Positions 23,478 through 34,141 of a stretch of DNA of 42,722 nt are shown piece by piece. The stretch spans positions 1 through 42,722 of the forward strand of contig NZ_CAACUY010000064.1 in NCBI RefSeq assembly GCF_900659615.1, given 5' to 3'. The translations under genes were made by a program, and so were the position numbers. Numbering within the stretch: position 1 is the first letter of the stretch; each line of letters starts with the position of its first letter. The notes below the pieces were generated by a model. The model did no database searches, was not told the DNA's origin, and saw nothing but the letters and a program-made list of their open reading frames with translations. Source of the DNA: Actinomadura fibrosa (GTDB taxonomy: Bacteria; Actinomycetota; Actinomycetes; Streptosporangiales; Streptosporangiaceae).

Positions 23478-24086
23478 GTGGACCCCCACGACGCCCCCGC
23501 CCCGGAGCGCGCCTGGTCGTGGCGCGCCGGCTGGACGGAGCCGCTCCGCCGCCGCCCCGTCCCCGTGGCGCTGCTGTGCGCGGCCGTCCTCGCCGCGCTG
23601 GCCTGGCGGATCGGCGCCCGCCCCGAGCTGCCCGCGTTCCTGTGGCTCGGCGCGGCCGGGACGCTCCTCGGCGTCGTCGACACCGCCCTCAAGCGGCTGC
23701 CCGAACCGCTGACCCTCCCGTCCTACGCGGCCGGGCTCGCGCTCCTCGGCGCCGCCGCCCCGTTCACCGGCGACGGCGGCGCCCGGTACGTCCACGCGCT
23801 GCTCGGCATGGCGGCCCTCGGCGCGTTCTTCGGCGCGCAGTGGTTCCTGCTGCCCGCCGGGACGCTCGGCTTCGGCGACGCCGTCCTCGCCGGGCTGCTC
23901 GGCCTCCACCTCGGCTGGCTCGGCTGGCGCGCCTGGTTCCTCGGCGCCACCGCCACGTTCGCGATCGCCGCGCTGGTGTCGCTGGCGCTGCTCGCCACCC
24001 GCCGCGCGGGCCGCAAGACCCAGCTCCCGTACGGGCCGTTCCTGCTGGCCGGGACGCTCGTCGCGGTGCTGGTCCACGGCCCGTAA
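23478..24086 (+). CDS. Prepilin peptidase-like A24 aspartic protease, short form
   Basis: This 202-residue integral membrane protein has about six hydrophobic segments. The two catalytic aspartates of the A24 family are seen in GVVDTALKRLPEPLTLPSY and in LGFGDAVLAGLLGLHLG (the GxGD motif). KTQLPYGPFLLAG near the end is also typical. It lacks the N-terminal N-methyltransferase domain of classical PilD, as many actinobacterial and archaeal forms do. Such enzymes cleave type IV pilin-like leaders; no pilin gene is in the window. In many actinomycetes a gene like this sits between aroE and aroC, and here it lies upstream of aroC but separated by two unrelated genes. Confidence 0.85.
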   Translation: MDPHDAPAPERAWSWRAGWTEPLRRRPVPVALLCAAVLAALAWRIGARPELPAFLWLGAAGTLLGVVDTALKRLPEPLTLPSYAAGLALLGAAAPFTGDGGARYVHALLGMAALGAFFGAQWFLLPAGTLGFGDAVLAGLLGLHLGWLGWRAWFLGATATFAIAALVSLALLATRRAGRKTQLPYGPFLLAGTLVAVLVHGP

Positions 24087-24127
24087 ACGGTTGGCGCCGA
24101 CCCGTCCGCCCCGGGCATGCTGGGCCC

Positions 24128-24901
24128 GTGGACAAGATCGGCCTCGACACCGCGGCGTTCGTCGAGAACGGGTTCGTCAAGGTGGAGGAGGCGTTCCCCC
24201 GCGCGCTCGCCGACGAGTGCCGCGCGGTCCTCTGGCGCGACACGGGCTGCGACCCCGCCGACCCCGCGACCTGGACACGCCCGGTCGTCCGCCTGCCCGG
24301 CCACGCCGACCCGCCCTTCAGGGCCGCCGCGAACACGCCGCGCCTGCACGCCGCGTTCGACGCGCTCGCCGGGAAGGGGCGCTGGGAGCCGCCCGGCGGC
24401 CTCGGCACGTTCCCGGTGCGGTTCCCGAGCGACGACCCACCCGGCGACGACGGCTGGCACATCGACGGGAGCTTCCCCGGCGACGACCCCGCCGACTACA
24501 TGACCTACCGGGTGAACCTGGCCTCCAAGGGCAGGGCCCTGCTGATGCTCTTCCTCTTCTCGGACGTCGGCGACGACGACGCGCCCACCCGGATCCGCGT
24601 CGGCTCGCACCTCGACGTCCCGCCGATCCTGGAACCCGCCGGGGACGCGGGCCTCGCCTTCATTCCCGCCTGCGAACGCGCCGTGCCCGCGAGCGAGCAC
24701 CGGCCCGTCGCGCTCGCCACCGGCCGCGCGGGCGACGTCTACCTCTGCCACCCCTTCCTCGTGCACGCCGCGCAACCCCATCGCGGAACCGAACCGCGCT
24801 TCATGGCGCAGCCGCCGCTCGTCCCATCCGGGCCCTCCCGCCTGGACGGCCCCGACCCCTCCCCGGTGGAGACCGCCATCCTGCGAGGTCTCGGGCGCTG
24901 A
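24128..24901 (+). CDS. Phytanoyl-CoA dioxygenase (PhyH) family protein
   Basis: This 257-residue protein looks like a non-haem iron, 2-oxoglutarate-dependent dioxygenase of the PhyH family. The facial triad is visible as HID in DGWHIDGSFPG (first His and Asp) and the distal His in CHPFLVHAAQPH, with the 2-oxoglutarate-binding Arg in TEPRFMAQPP. The N-terminal FVENGFVKVEEAFP is typical. It hydroxylates an unknown small molecule. A GTG start is used with no clear Shine-Dalgarno. It sits alone between the A24 peptidase and the glycyl-tRNA synthetase, and no biosynthetic cluster surrounds it. Confidence 0.85.
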   Translation: MDKIGLDTAAFVENGFVKVEEAFPRALADECRAVLWRDTGCDPADPATWTRPVVRLPGHADPPFRAAANTPRLHAAFDALAGKGRWEPPGGLGTFPVRFPSDDPPGDDGWHIDGSFPGDDPADYMTYRVNLASKGRALLMLFLFSDVGDDDAPTRIRVGSHLDVPPILEPAGDAGLAFIPACERAVPASEHRPVALATGRAGDVYLCHPFLVHAAQPHRGTEPRFMAQPPLVPSGPSRLDGPDPSPVETAILRGLGR

Positions 24902-24949
24902 GAAGCGCTCCCCGCAGACTTGGACGATCTCACCCACCGGAGGACCCCC

Positions 24950-27934
<2,985 letters not shown>

Positions 27935-28039
27935 AGCCCGAGAATCAGCGACCGAGACGTTGCGATCGCGTGCGGAGCCAAGTGCGAGCGAAGCGAGAAC
28001 TTGATCGCGCAGCGAGCCCCTGGGCGAGCCGGAGCGATG

Positions 28040-28177
28040 CAGCGATCGCCGCCTCGCCCGTTGAAGGAGGCCCGCCAGGGCCGACGCCAAGGGCGATGCA
28101 ATGAATACAGCGATCGCCGCAGTGCCCGTTGAAGGAAGGCCCGCCAGGGCCGACCGCCGAGGGCAGTGCCATGAGTA
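28040..28177. repeat. Two tandem copies of a 68-70 bp repeat before aroC
   Basis: Units at 28040-28107 and 28108-28177 share CAGCGATCGCCGC, CCCGTTGAAGGA, the hairpin GGCCC-gcca-GGGCC and a terminal ATGARTAC. They fill the gap between the synthetase and aroC together with further GCGATCG and GAGCGAAGCGAG words just upstream. The 262-base gap holds no credible gene. The units may be a dispersed intergenic element or a regulatory leader. Confidence 0.75.
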
Positions 28178-28183
28178 CTGCAA

Positions 28184-28189
28184 TAAGCT
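28184..28189 (+). promoter_or_regulatory. -10 box for leaderless aroC
   Basis: TAAGCT fits TAnnnT and ends seven bases before the aroC ATG. It lies just past the tandem repeat, so the repeats occupy the upstream control region of the shikimate operon. Confidence 0.45.
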
Positions 28190-28196
28190 CTCCTCC

Positions 28197-29375
28197 ATGC
28201 TGCGCTGGTTGACCGCGGGGGAGTCCCACGGCCCGGCCCTCACCGCGATCGTTGAGGGCCTGCCGGCCGGTGTGCGCGTTACCTCGGGGGACATCGCCGA
28301 GGAACTGCGCCGCCGGCGGCTCGGGCATGGGCGGGGTGCCCGGATGAAGTTCGAGCAGGACGAGGTGACGATCCTCGGCGGGGTCCGGCACGGGGTGACG
28401 CTCGGCGGCCCGGTCGCGATCGAGGTGGGGAACACCGAGTGGCCGAAGTGGGAGACGGTGATGGCGGCCGATCCCGTGGACGCCGACGTGCTGGCCGCTC
28501 AGGCGCGCAACGCGCCGCTGTCCCAGCCGCGGCCCGGGCACGCCGATCTGGTCGGCATGCAGAAGTACGGGTTCGACGACGCCCGTCCGGTGCTGGAGCG
28601 GGCGAGCGCCCGGGAGACGGCGGCGCGGGTCGCGCTCGGGACGGTCGCGAAGGCGTTCCTGAAGCAGGCCCTCGGTGTGGACGTGCTCAGCCATGTGATC
28701 GCGCTCGGCGAGGTCGAGGCGCCGGTGGACGTCCTGCCCGGGCCGGACGATCTCGCGGCGGTGGACGAGAGCCCGGTGCGCTGCTTCGACGCGGACGCGG
28801 CCGCGGCGATGGTCGCGCACATCGACGAGACCAAGAAGGCGGGGGACACGCTCGGCGGCGTGGTAGAGGTCCTCGCCTACGGGCTGCCGCCGGGGCTGGG
28901 CAGCCACGTCCACTGGGACCGGCGGCTCGACTCGCGGCTCGCCGGGATCCTCATGGGCATCCAGGCGATCAAGGGTGTGGAGCTCGGCGACGGGTTCACG
29001 ACGGCGCGGCGGCCCGGGTCGCGGGCGCACGACGAGATCGACGGGACGCCGGAGGGCGTGCGGCGGCGGACGAACCGGGCGGGCGGCGTCGAGGGCGGCA
29101 TGACGACCGGCGAGGTGCTGCGGGTCCGCGCCGCGATGAAGCCGATCTCGACGGTCCCGCGGCGGCTCGACACGATCGACGTGAAGACCGGTGCGCCCGC
29201 GAAGGCGATCAACCAGCGCAGTGACGTGACCGCGGTCCCGGCCGCGGGGGTGGTCGCGGAGGCGATGGTCGCGCTCGTGCTCGCGGACGCGGCGCTGGAG
29301 AAGTTCGGCGGCGACCACGCGGAGGAGACGGCGCGGAACCTGCGCGGCTACCTGTCCTCCCTGACGATCAAGTGA
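28197..29375 (+). CDS. aroC: Chorismate synthase
   Basis: This 392-residue enzyme begins LRWLTAGESHGPALTAIVEG, the signature start of actinobacterial chorismate synthase. FMN and substrate motifs follow: RRRLGHGRGARMKFEQDE, SQPRPGHADLVGMQKY, RASARETAARVALG, HDEIDGTPEGVRRRTNRAGG with GGMTTGE, and RSDVTAVPAAGVVAEAM. It converts EPSP to chorismate, the last shikimate step, using reduced FMN. An in-frame ORF extends 96 bases upstream through the tandem repeat, but the ATG used here matches homologues. It is the first gene of the aroC-aroK-aroB-aroQ operon, with only seven bases to aroK. Confidence 0.97.
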   Translation: MLRWLTAGESHGPALTAIVEGLPAGVRVTSGDIAEELRRRRLGHGRGARMKFEQDEVTILGGVRHGVTLGGPVAIEVGNTEWPKWETVMAADPVDADVLAAQARNAPLSQPRPGHADLVGMQKYGFDDARPVLERASARETAARVALGTVAKAFLKQALGVDVLSHVIALGEVEAPVDVLPGPDDLAAVDESPVRCFDADAAAAMVAHIDETKKAGDTLGGVVEVLAYGLPPGLGSHVHWDRRLDSRLAGILMGIQAIKGVELGDGFTTARRPGSRAHDEIDGTPEGVRRRTNRAGGVEGGMTTGEVLRVRAAMKPISTVPRRLDTIDVKTGAPAKAINQRSDVTAVPAAGVVAEAMVALVLADAALEKFGGDHAEETARNLRGYLSSLTIK

Positions 29376-29382
29376 GCGGATC

Positions 29383-29895
29383 ATGACGCGACCGAAGGCC
29401 GTCCTCATCGGGCCGCCGGGTTCGGGCAAGACCACGATCGGCACGGCCCTCGCGGAGCGGCTGGGCGTGCCGCTGCGCGACACGGACGCCGACGCGGAGG
29501 CCGCGGCGGGCAAGCCGATCGGCGAGATCTTCATCGACGACGGCGAGGAGCGGTTCCGGGCGCTGGAGCGCGCCGCGGTCGCGGCCGCGCTGGCGGAGCA
29601 CGAGGGGGTGCTGGCCCTCGGCGGCGGCGCGGTCCTCGCGCCGGAGACGCAGGAGCTGCTCGCCGGGCACACCGTGGTGTACCTGCGGGTGGGGCTGGCG
29701 GAGGCGATCAAGCGGGTCGGGCTCGCGTCGGCGCGGCCGCTGCTCGTGCTGAACCCGCGCAGCCAGATGCGCAAGCTGCTGGAGGAGCGGCTGCCGGTCT
29801 ACGAGCGGCTCGGCACCGTGCACGTGGACACCGACGGCCGCCTCCCCGAGGAGATCGTCGAGGAGATCGCCAAGGCGATCGAGGGCGGTGCCTGA
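29383..29895 (+). CDS. aroK: Shikimate kinase
   Basis: This 170-residue kinase has the P-loop GPPGSGKTT near residue 10, RDTDADAE for shikimate and Mg binding, FRALERAAVAAAL, the GGGAV shikimate-binding loop, and a lid arginine near SARPLL. Length and motif spacing are normal. It phosphorylates shikimate at the 3-hydroxyl with ATP in the cytoplasm. It starts seven bases after aroC and is followed twelve bases later by aroB. Confidence 0.96.
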   Translation: MTRPKAVLIGPPGSGKTTIGTALAERLGVPLRDTDADAEAAAGKPIGEIFIDDGEERFRALERAAVAAALAEHEGVLALGGGAVLAPETQELLAGHTVVYLRVGLAEAIKRVGLASARPLLVLNPRSQMRKLLEERLPVYERLGTVHVDTDGRLPEEIVEEIAKAIEGGA

Positions 29896-29907
29896 GGTGG
29901 TGCGCCG

Positions 29908-30984
29908 GTGAGCGAGACGCGGATCCGGGTCGGGGGCGCCGAGCCCTACGACGTCGTCGTGGGCACGGGTGTCCTCGGCGAGCTGCCCGAGCTGGTCGGC
30001 GAGCGCGTCCGGACGGTCGCGGTCGTGCACGCGGAGGGGCTGCCGGAGATCGCGCGCCCGGTCTGCGGGGTGCTGGAGAAGGCCGGGTACACCGTCCATC
30101 CGCTGCCCGTCCCGGACGGGGAGGCGGCGAAGGAGGCGGGGGTGCTCGCCGGGCTCTGGTCGAGCTTCGCGGCGCTCGGCATGACGCGCAGCGACGCGGT
30201 GGTCGGGGTCGGCGGCGGCGCCACCACCGACCTGGCCGGGTTCGCCGCGGCGTCCTTCCTGCGCGGCGTGCGGGCGGTGCTGGTGCCGACGACGCTGCTC
30301 GGCATGGTGGACGCGGCCGTCGGCGGCAAGACCGGCATCAACATCCCCGAGGGCAAGAACCTCGTCGGCGCGTTCCATCCGCCGGGCGGCGTGCTGTGCG
30401 ACCTCGCGACGCTCGTGACGATGCCGCGCGAGGACTACGTGAGCGGTCTCGCGGAGATCATCAAGGCGGGGTTCATCGCCGACCCGCGGATCCTGGAGCT
30501 GGTCGAGGAGGACCCGGCGGGCGCCGCGTCGCCGGACGGGCCGCACACCCGGGAGCTGGTGGAGCGCGCGATCCAGGTCAAGGCGGACGTCGTCGCGTCC
30601 GACCTGAAGGAGAGCGGGCTGCGGGAGATCCTCAACTACGGGCACACGCTCGCGCACGCGATCGAGAAGGCGGAGCAGTACCGGTTCCGGCACGGCCACG
30701 CCGTCGCCGTCGGCATGGTGTACGCCGCGGAGCTGTCCCGGCTCGCCGGCCGGCTCCCGGCGGACGTCGTGGAGCGGCACCGCGCCGTGCTCGCGTCGGT
30801 GGGCCTGCCGGTGTCCTACGGTGCGGACGCCTGGCCGGAGCTGCGCGCCACCATGACCATCGACAAGAAGTCGCGCGGCGCCACGCTGCGGTTCGTCGTC
30901 CTGGACGGGGTGGCGAAGCCCGGCCGCCTCGAAGGCCCGGACGAGGAGCTGCTCGCCGCCGCCTACCGGGAGGTCGGCCGATGA
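29908..30984 (+). CDS. aroB: 3-Dehydroquinate synthase
   Basis: This 358-residue enzyme has the NAD-binding segment VGVGGGATTDLAGFAAASFLRG, the segment PTTLLGMVDAAVGGKTGIN, and the metal ligands in the conserved SGLAEIIKAGF, NYGHTLAHAIE and GHAVAVGMVYA regions. It converts DAHP to 3-dehydroquinate with NAD and a divalent metal. Start is GTG. Its stop overlaps the aroQ ATG as ATGA, so translation is coupled. Position within aroC-K-B-Q excludes the secondary-metabolite homologues (2-epi-5-epi-valiolone or AHBA synthases). Confidence 0.96.
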   Translation: MSETRIRVGGAEPYDVVVGTGVLGELPELVGERVRTVAVVHAEGLPEIARPVCGVLEKAGYTVHPLPVPDGEAAKEAGVLAGLWSSFAALGMTRSDAVVGVGGGATTDLAGFAAASFLRGVRAVLVPTTLLGMVDAAVGGKTGINIPEGKNLVGAFHPPGGVLCDLATLVTMPREDYVSGLAEIIKAGFIADPRILELVEEDPAGAASPDGPHTRELVERAIQVKADVVASDLKESGLREILNYGHTLAHAIEKAEQYRFRHGHAVAVGMVYAAELSRLAGRLPADVVERHRAVLASVGLPVSYGADAWPELRATMTIDKKSRGATLRFVVLDGVAKPGRLEGPDEELLAAAYREVGR

Positions 30985-31457
30985 CCGCGGACCGCGTGCT
31001 CGTCCTGAACGGCCCGAACCTGCGGCGGCTCGGGACCCGCGAGCCCGACGTGTACGGCTCGACGACGTTCGACGACCTGGTGGCGCTCTGCCGCGACACC
31101 GGGCGCCGCCTCGACCTGCACGTCGAGGTCCGGCAGACCGACGACGAGGCGGAGCTGGTGCGCTGGGTGCACGAGGCCGCCGACGAGCGCCTGCCGATCG
31201 TCCTGAACCCGGCGGCGTTCACGCACTACTCCTACGCGCTGCGGGACGCCCTCGCGCAGCGGACCGCCCCGCTGGTCGAGGTGCACATCAGCAACCCGGC
31301 CGCGCGGGAGGAGTTCCGCCACACCTCGGTGGTCGCGGGGGTCGCGACCGGCACGATCGCCGGTTTCGGCATGATGTCGTACGTCCTGGCGCTCCAGGCG
31401 GTCGCGGAGATCCTCGCCGAGCAGGCGGCGGAGAGGGCCGGGGCGGCGGGGGGCTGA
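30981..31457 (+). CDS. aroQ: 3-Dehydroquinate dehydratase, type II
   Basis: This 158-residue type II dehydroquinase shows VLNGPNLRRLGTREPDVYG, containing the flexible loop Arg and catalytic Tyr, then NPAAFTHYSYALRDAL, and HISNPAAREEFRHTSV with the catalytic His, followed by GTIAGFG. It makes 3-dehydroshikimate and is normally a dodecamer. It overlaps aroB by four bases and ends the operon. Its stop codon lies inside a small hairpin shared with the converging tetR stop. Confidence 0.96.
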   Translation: MTADRVLVLNGPNLRRLGTREPDVYGSTTFDDLVALCRDTGRRLDLHVEVRQTDDEAELVRWVHEAADERLPIVLNPAAFTHYSYALRDALAQRTAPLVEVHISNPAAREEFRHTSVVAGVATGTIAGFGMMSYVLALQAVAEILAEQAAERAGAAGG

Positions 31458-31470
31458 CCCTCAGCCGCCC
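31449..31470. terminator. Hairpin joining the aroQ and tetR stop codons
   Basis: GGGGGCTGA pairs with TCAGCC-g-CCC across a three-base loop. The TGA of aroQ and the TGA of the opposing tetR are the two arms, so a single compact hairpin may end both transcripts. Confidence 0.4.
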
Positions 31471-32036
31471 TCGACGGCCTCGCGGGTCATCGCCTTCAGC
31501 TCGGCGACCACGTCGTCGAGGGGCGCCACGTCGCGGTGGGCGCGGCAGAGGATGGTCGCGCCCTCGACGGCGGCGACGATGAGCCGCGCCAGCCGCGCCG
31601 CCCGGCCGTCGGGGACGCCGGCGTTGCCGAGCCCCGTCGCGAGGGTGTCCTGCCAGCGGTCGAAGGCCGCCGCGGCGGCCGCGGCGAGCTGCGGCGCCTC
31701 GTCGTGGGACTCGACGGTCACGGCCACCACCGGGCAGCCCGCCCGGAACTCGCTCCTGATCAGCACCTGCCGCCACCAGCCGGTGAACGCGTCCACGGCG
31801 GACGCGGCGTCGCCGCCCTCGGTGGCCGCGAGAATGCCGGCGTTGAGGAACTCCCCGGCGTAGCGGACGGCCTCCTCGGCGAGCTGCGCCTTGCCCTCGG
31901 GGAAGTGGTGGTAGATCGACCCGCGGGGCGCGCCGCTGTGCGCGATGACGTCGCGGAACCCGGTGCCGCTGTAGCCGCGCTCGCGGAAGAGGTAGGCGGC
32001 GCTGCGCACCATGCGTTCCCGGCTGTCGGTCCCCAT
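31461..32036 (-). CDS. TetR-family transcriptional regulator (LmrA/YxaF-like)
   Basis: This 191-residue protein has the TetR helix-turn-helix RMVRSAAYLFRERGYSGTG with FRDVIAHSGAPRGSIYHHFPEGKAQL. The form SGAPRGSIYHHFPEGK and the C-terminal FRAGCPVVAVTVE are typical of the LmrA/YxaF/QacR-like branch, often controlling drug efflux or oxidoreductase genes. Its upstream region holds three operator-like repeats, so autoregulation is likely. The divergent neighbour is an enoyl-CoA hydratase/isomerase whose start is 200 bases away. Effector is unknown. Confidence 0.9.
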   Translation of the reverse strand: MGTDSRERMVRSAAYLFRERGYSGTGFRDVIAHSGAPRGSIYHHFPEGKAQLAEEAVRYAGEFLNAGILAATEGGDAASAVDAFTGWWRQVLIRSEFRAGCPVVAVTVESHDEAPQLAAAAAAAFDRWQDTLATGLGNAGVPDGRAARLARLIVAAVEGATILCRAHRDVAPLDDVVAELKAMTREAVEGG

Positions 32037-32045
32037 GCCCCGATT

Positions 32046-32119
32046 ATGACATTCATCATAAGCATCGCGGCTTGACCATGACGGACGTCATAGAATTCGC
32101 TGACTATGACGGACGTCAT
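32046..32119. promoter_or_regulatory. Three operator-like ATGAC-N4-RTCAT repeats upstream of tetR
   Basis: ATGACGGACGTCAT occurs twice exactly (32078-32091 and 32106-32119), and a third related copy, ATGACATTCATCAT, lies at 32046-32059 next to the tetR start codon. Copies are spaced 32 and 28 bases apart, close to three helical turns, on one DNA face. This fits cooperative TetR binding and tight autoregulation. Confidence 0.7.
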
Positions 32120-32244
32120 GCCGAGTGCGGCGCGGTCCGGAGCCGAAAGGACGGACTGAGGGCGCGCGGCGCGGCCGTCCACGTGGTGTTCTCGTGGGTT
32201 ACCGGCAAGTAGGGTCGTCCCGGGAACGGATGAAGGAGACCTTC

Positions 32245-32910
32245 GTGATCGACCTCCAGCGTGACGGAGACGTGTTCGTCCTGCGCTTCGACGCGGGCGA
32301 GAACCGGTTCGGGCCGGACTTCCTCGGCGCGGTCGAGGGCGCCCTCGACACCGTGGAGAAGCACGAGGGGCCGCGCGCGCTGGTCACCACCGGCACCGGG
32401 AAGTTCTACTCCAACGGCCTCGACCTCGAATGGCTCGGCGCCAACGGCGACCGGTTCGAGGACTACCTGCGCCGCGTCCACGGGCTGTACGCGCGGCTGC
32501 TCGCGCTGCCGATGCCGACGGTCGCGGCGGTCAACGGGCACGCGTTCGCGGGCGGCGGGATGCTCGTCCTCGCGCACGACTTCGCGGTCATGCGCACCGA
32601 CCGCGGCTACTTCTGCCTGCCCGAGGTGGACCTCGGGATGAGCTTCACGCCCGGGATGAGCGCGCTGATCCAGGGGCGGCTGCCGAAGGCGACCGCGCAC
32701 GAGGCGATGATCACCGGCCGCCGGTACACCGCCGAGCAGGCGCGGGACGCGGGGATCGTCCAGCACGTCGCGGCCGAGGCCGAGGTGGTGCCGGTCGCGA
32801 CCGGGGTGGCCGCGGAGCTGGCCGCCAAGGACGGCGCGATCGTGGGGAGGATCCGCAGGGACATGTACGGCCCGGTGCTCGCGGCGCTGGACGGCCCCGT
32901 CCTCTCCTGA
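32245..32910 (+). CDS. Enoyl-CoA hydratase/isomerase family protein
   Basis: This 221-residue crotonase-fold protein shows GTGKFYSNGLDLEWLG for the first oxyanion strand and NGHAFAGGGMLVLAHDFAVM for the CoA-binding helix. The phrase FYSNGLDL and the short length are closest to the delta3,delta2-enoyl-CoA isomerase branch rather than classical hydratase. FCLPEVDLGMSFTPGM follows. The GTG beginning VIDLQRDGD was chosen because AAGGAG lies six bases upstream; an ATG five codons earlier lies just before that sequence and is the alternative. A TAGGGT box about 30 bases upstream may be the -10. Role in fatty acid or other acyl-CoA catabolism is inferred. Confidence 0.85.
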   Translation: MIDLQRDGDVFVLRFDAGENRFGPDFLGAVEGALDTVEKHEGPRALVTTGTGKFYSNGLDLEWLGANGDRFEDYLRRVHGLYARLLALPMPTVAAVNGHAFAGGGMLVLAHDFAVMRTDRGYFCLPEVDLGMSFTPGMSALIQGRLPKATAHEAMITGRRYTAEQARDAGIVQHVAAEAEVVPVATGVAAELAAKDGAIVGRIRRDMYGPVLAALDGPVLS

Positions 32911-32966
32911 CCCGGACCGGGTGGGCGACCCTGGGACGAGCGGCCGCTCCGCGCTAGGTTACGTTC

Positions 32967-32985
32967 AACTGAATCGCATTCGGTT
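32967..32985. promoter_or_regulatory. Operator-like dyad before the F420 oxidoreductase
   Basis: AACTGAAT-CGC-ATTCGGTT is an inverted repeat with seven of eight positions paired, 18 bases before the ATG and overlapping the likely promoter (TAGGTT lies just upstream). It resembles a dyad for a TetR- or GntR-type repressor. Confidence 0.5.
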
Positions 32986-33003
32986 CTAGGAAGGGATGGC
33001 GGC

Positions 33004-34050
33004 ATGCGCATCGGGATGGCGCTCAGCTACTCGGGCGGTTTCAAGGAGACCGTCGAGGAGCTGGCCGACTACGAGAAGGCCGGCCTCGACATCGTGTACG
33101 TCGCCGAGGCCTACAGCTTCGACGCCGTGAGCCAGATGGGCTACATCGCCGCCAAGACCGAGCGCGTGGAGATCGCGTCCGGCATCCTCAACATCTACTC
33201 CCGCACGCCGACCGCGCTGGCCCAGACCGCCGCCGGCCTCGACTACGTCTCCGAGGGGCGGTTCACGCTCGGCATCGGCGCCTCCGGCCCGCAGGTCATC
33301 GAGGGCTTCCACGGCGTCCCCTACACCGCCCCGCTCGGCCGCACCCGCGAGATCATCGAGATCTGCCGCCAGGTGTGGCGGCGCGAGCGCCTCCAGCACC
33401 AGGGCAAGTACTACACGATGCCGCTGCCCGAGGGGCAGGGCACCGGGCTCGGCAAGCCCCTGAAGATCATCAACCATCCGGTGCGGGCCGACATCCCGAT
33501 CCTGGTCGCCGCGATCGGGCCGAAGAACGTCGAGCTGACCGCCGAGATCGCCAACGGCTGGGAGCCGATCTTCTACCTGCCGGAGAAGGCCGCCGACGTG
33601 TGGGGCGCGTCCCTCGCGGCGGGCAAGGCCAAGCGGGACGCCTCCCTCGGCGATCTCGACGTGGTCGGCCAGGCCCCGCTCGCGATCGGCGACGACGTCC
33701 AGGGCTTCCTGGAGTTCGGCCGCCCCATGGCCGCGCTGTACATCGGCGGCATGGGCGCCAAGGGCCGCAACTTCTACAACGACCTCTGCCGCCGCTACGG
33801 CTGGGAGAAGGAGGCCGAGGAGATCCAGGACCTCTACCTGGACGGCAAGAAGGACGAGGCCGCCGCCAAGGTCCCCTACGAGCTGCTGGAGAAGATGTCG
33901 CTCATCGGCTCCGAGGGCCACGTCCGCGAGCGGCTCGCCGCGATGAAGGAGTCGGGCGTCACCACGCTGAACGTCAGCCCGATCGCCGGCGACCACAAGG
34001 GCCGCCTCGCCCTGATCGAGAAGGTCAAGGAGATGGCCGCCGACCTCTGA
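33004..34050 (+). CDS. LLM-class F420-dependent oxidoreductase
   Basis: This 348-residue protein has the luciferase-like monooxygenase barrel of the actinobacterial F420 branch. Evidence includes the start RIGMALSYSGGF, the strand YVAEAYSFDAVSQMGYIAAKT, IASGILNIYSRTPTALAQTAAGLD, GRFTLGIGASGPQVIEGFHGV and ILVAAIGPKNVELTAEIANGW. Such enzymes use reduced or oxidised F420 (some use FMN) on unknown substrates. AAGGGATGG precedes the ATG. It converges on the amine oxidase gene across a strong hairpin. The substrate cannot be deduced. Confidence 0.88.
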   Translation: MRIGMALSYSGGFKETVEELADYEKAGLDIVYVAEAYSFDAVSQMGYIAAKTERVEIASGILNIYSRTPTALAQTAAGLDYVSEGRFTLGIGASGPQVIEGFHGVPYTAPLGRTREIIEICRQVWRRERLQHQGKYYTMPLPEGQGTGLGKPLKIINHPVRADIPILVAAIGPKNVELTAEIANGWEPIFYLPEKAADVWGASLAAGKAKRDASLGDLDVVGQAPLAIGDDVQGFLEFGRPMAALYIGGMGAKGRNFYNDLCRRYGWEKEAEEIQDLYLDGKKDEAAAKVPYELLEKMSLIGSEGHVRERLAAMKESGVTTLNVSPIAGDHKGRLALIEKVKEMAADL

Positions 34051-34077
34051 GCCGGACCTCGGGGCCCGATCTTGGAG

Positions 34078-34115
34078 CCCGTGGCGTGCCAGGTGACCGC
34101 CTGGCACGCCACGGG
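34078..34115. terminator. Strong bidirectional hairpin (16-bp perfect stem)
   Basis: CCCGTGGCGTGCCAGG pairs perfectly with its complement across the six-base loop TGACCG. It lies between the convergent oxidoreductase and amine oxidase genes, 28 and 26 bases from their stops. It is the longest perfect inverted repeat noticed in the window. Confidence 0.8.
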
Positions 34116-34141
34116 AGTTCGATCTACGGTCCGCGCCGCCA

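Noticed and set aside
28101..28196. Upstream in-frame extension of aroC
   Set aside because: The extension is encoded by the tandem repeat and precedes a start that exactly matches the conserved N-terminus, with a -10 box in between.
27945..29774. A 609-residue minus-strand frame through aroC and the tandem repeat
   Set aside because: It covers aroC and aroK antisense and has no recognisable domain. The repeat-encoded peptides are not convincing protein.
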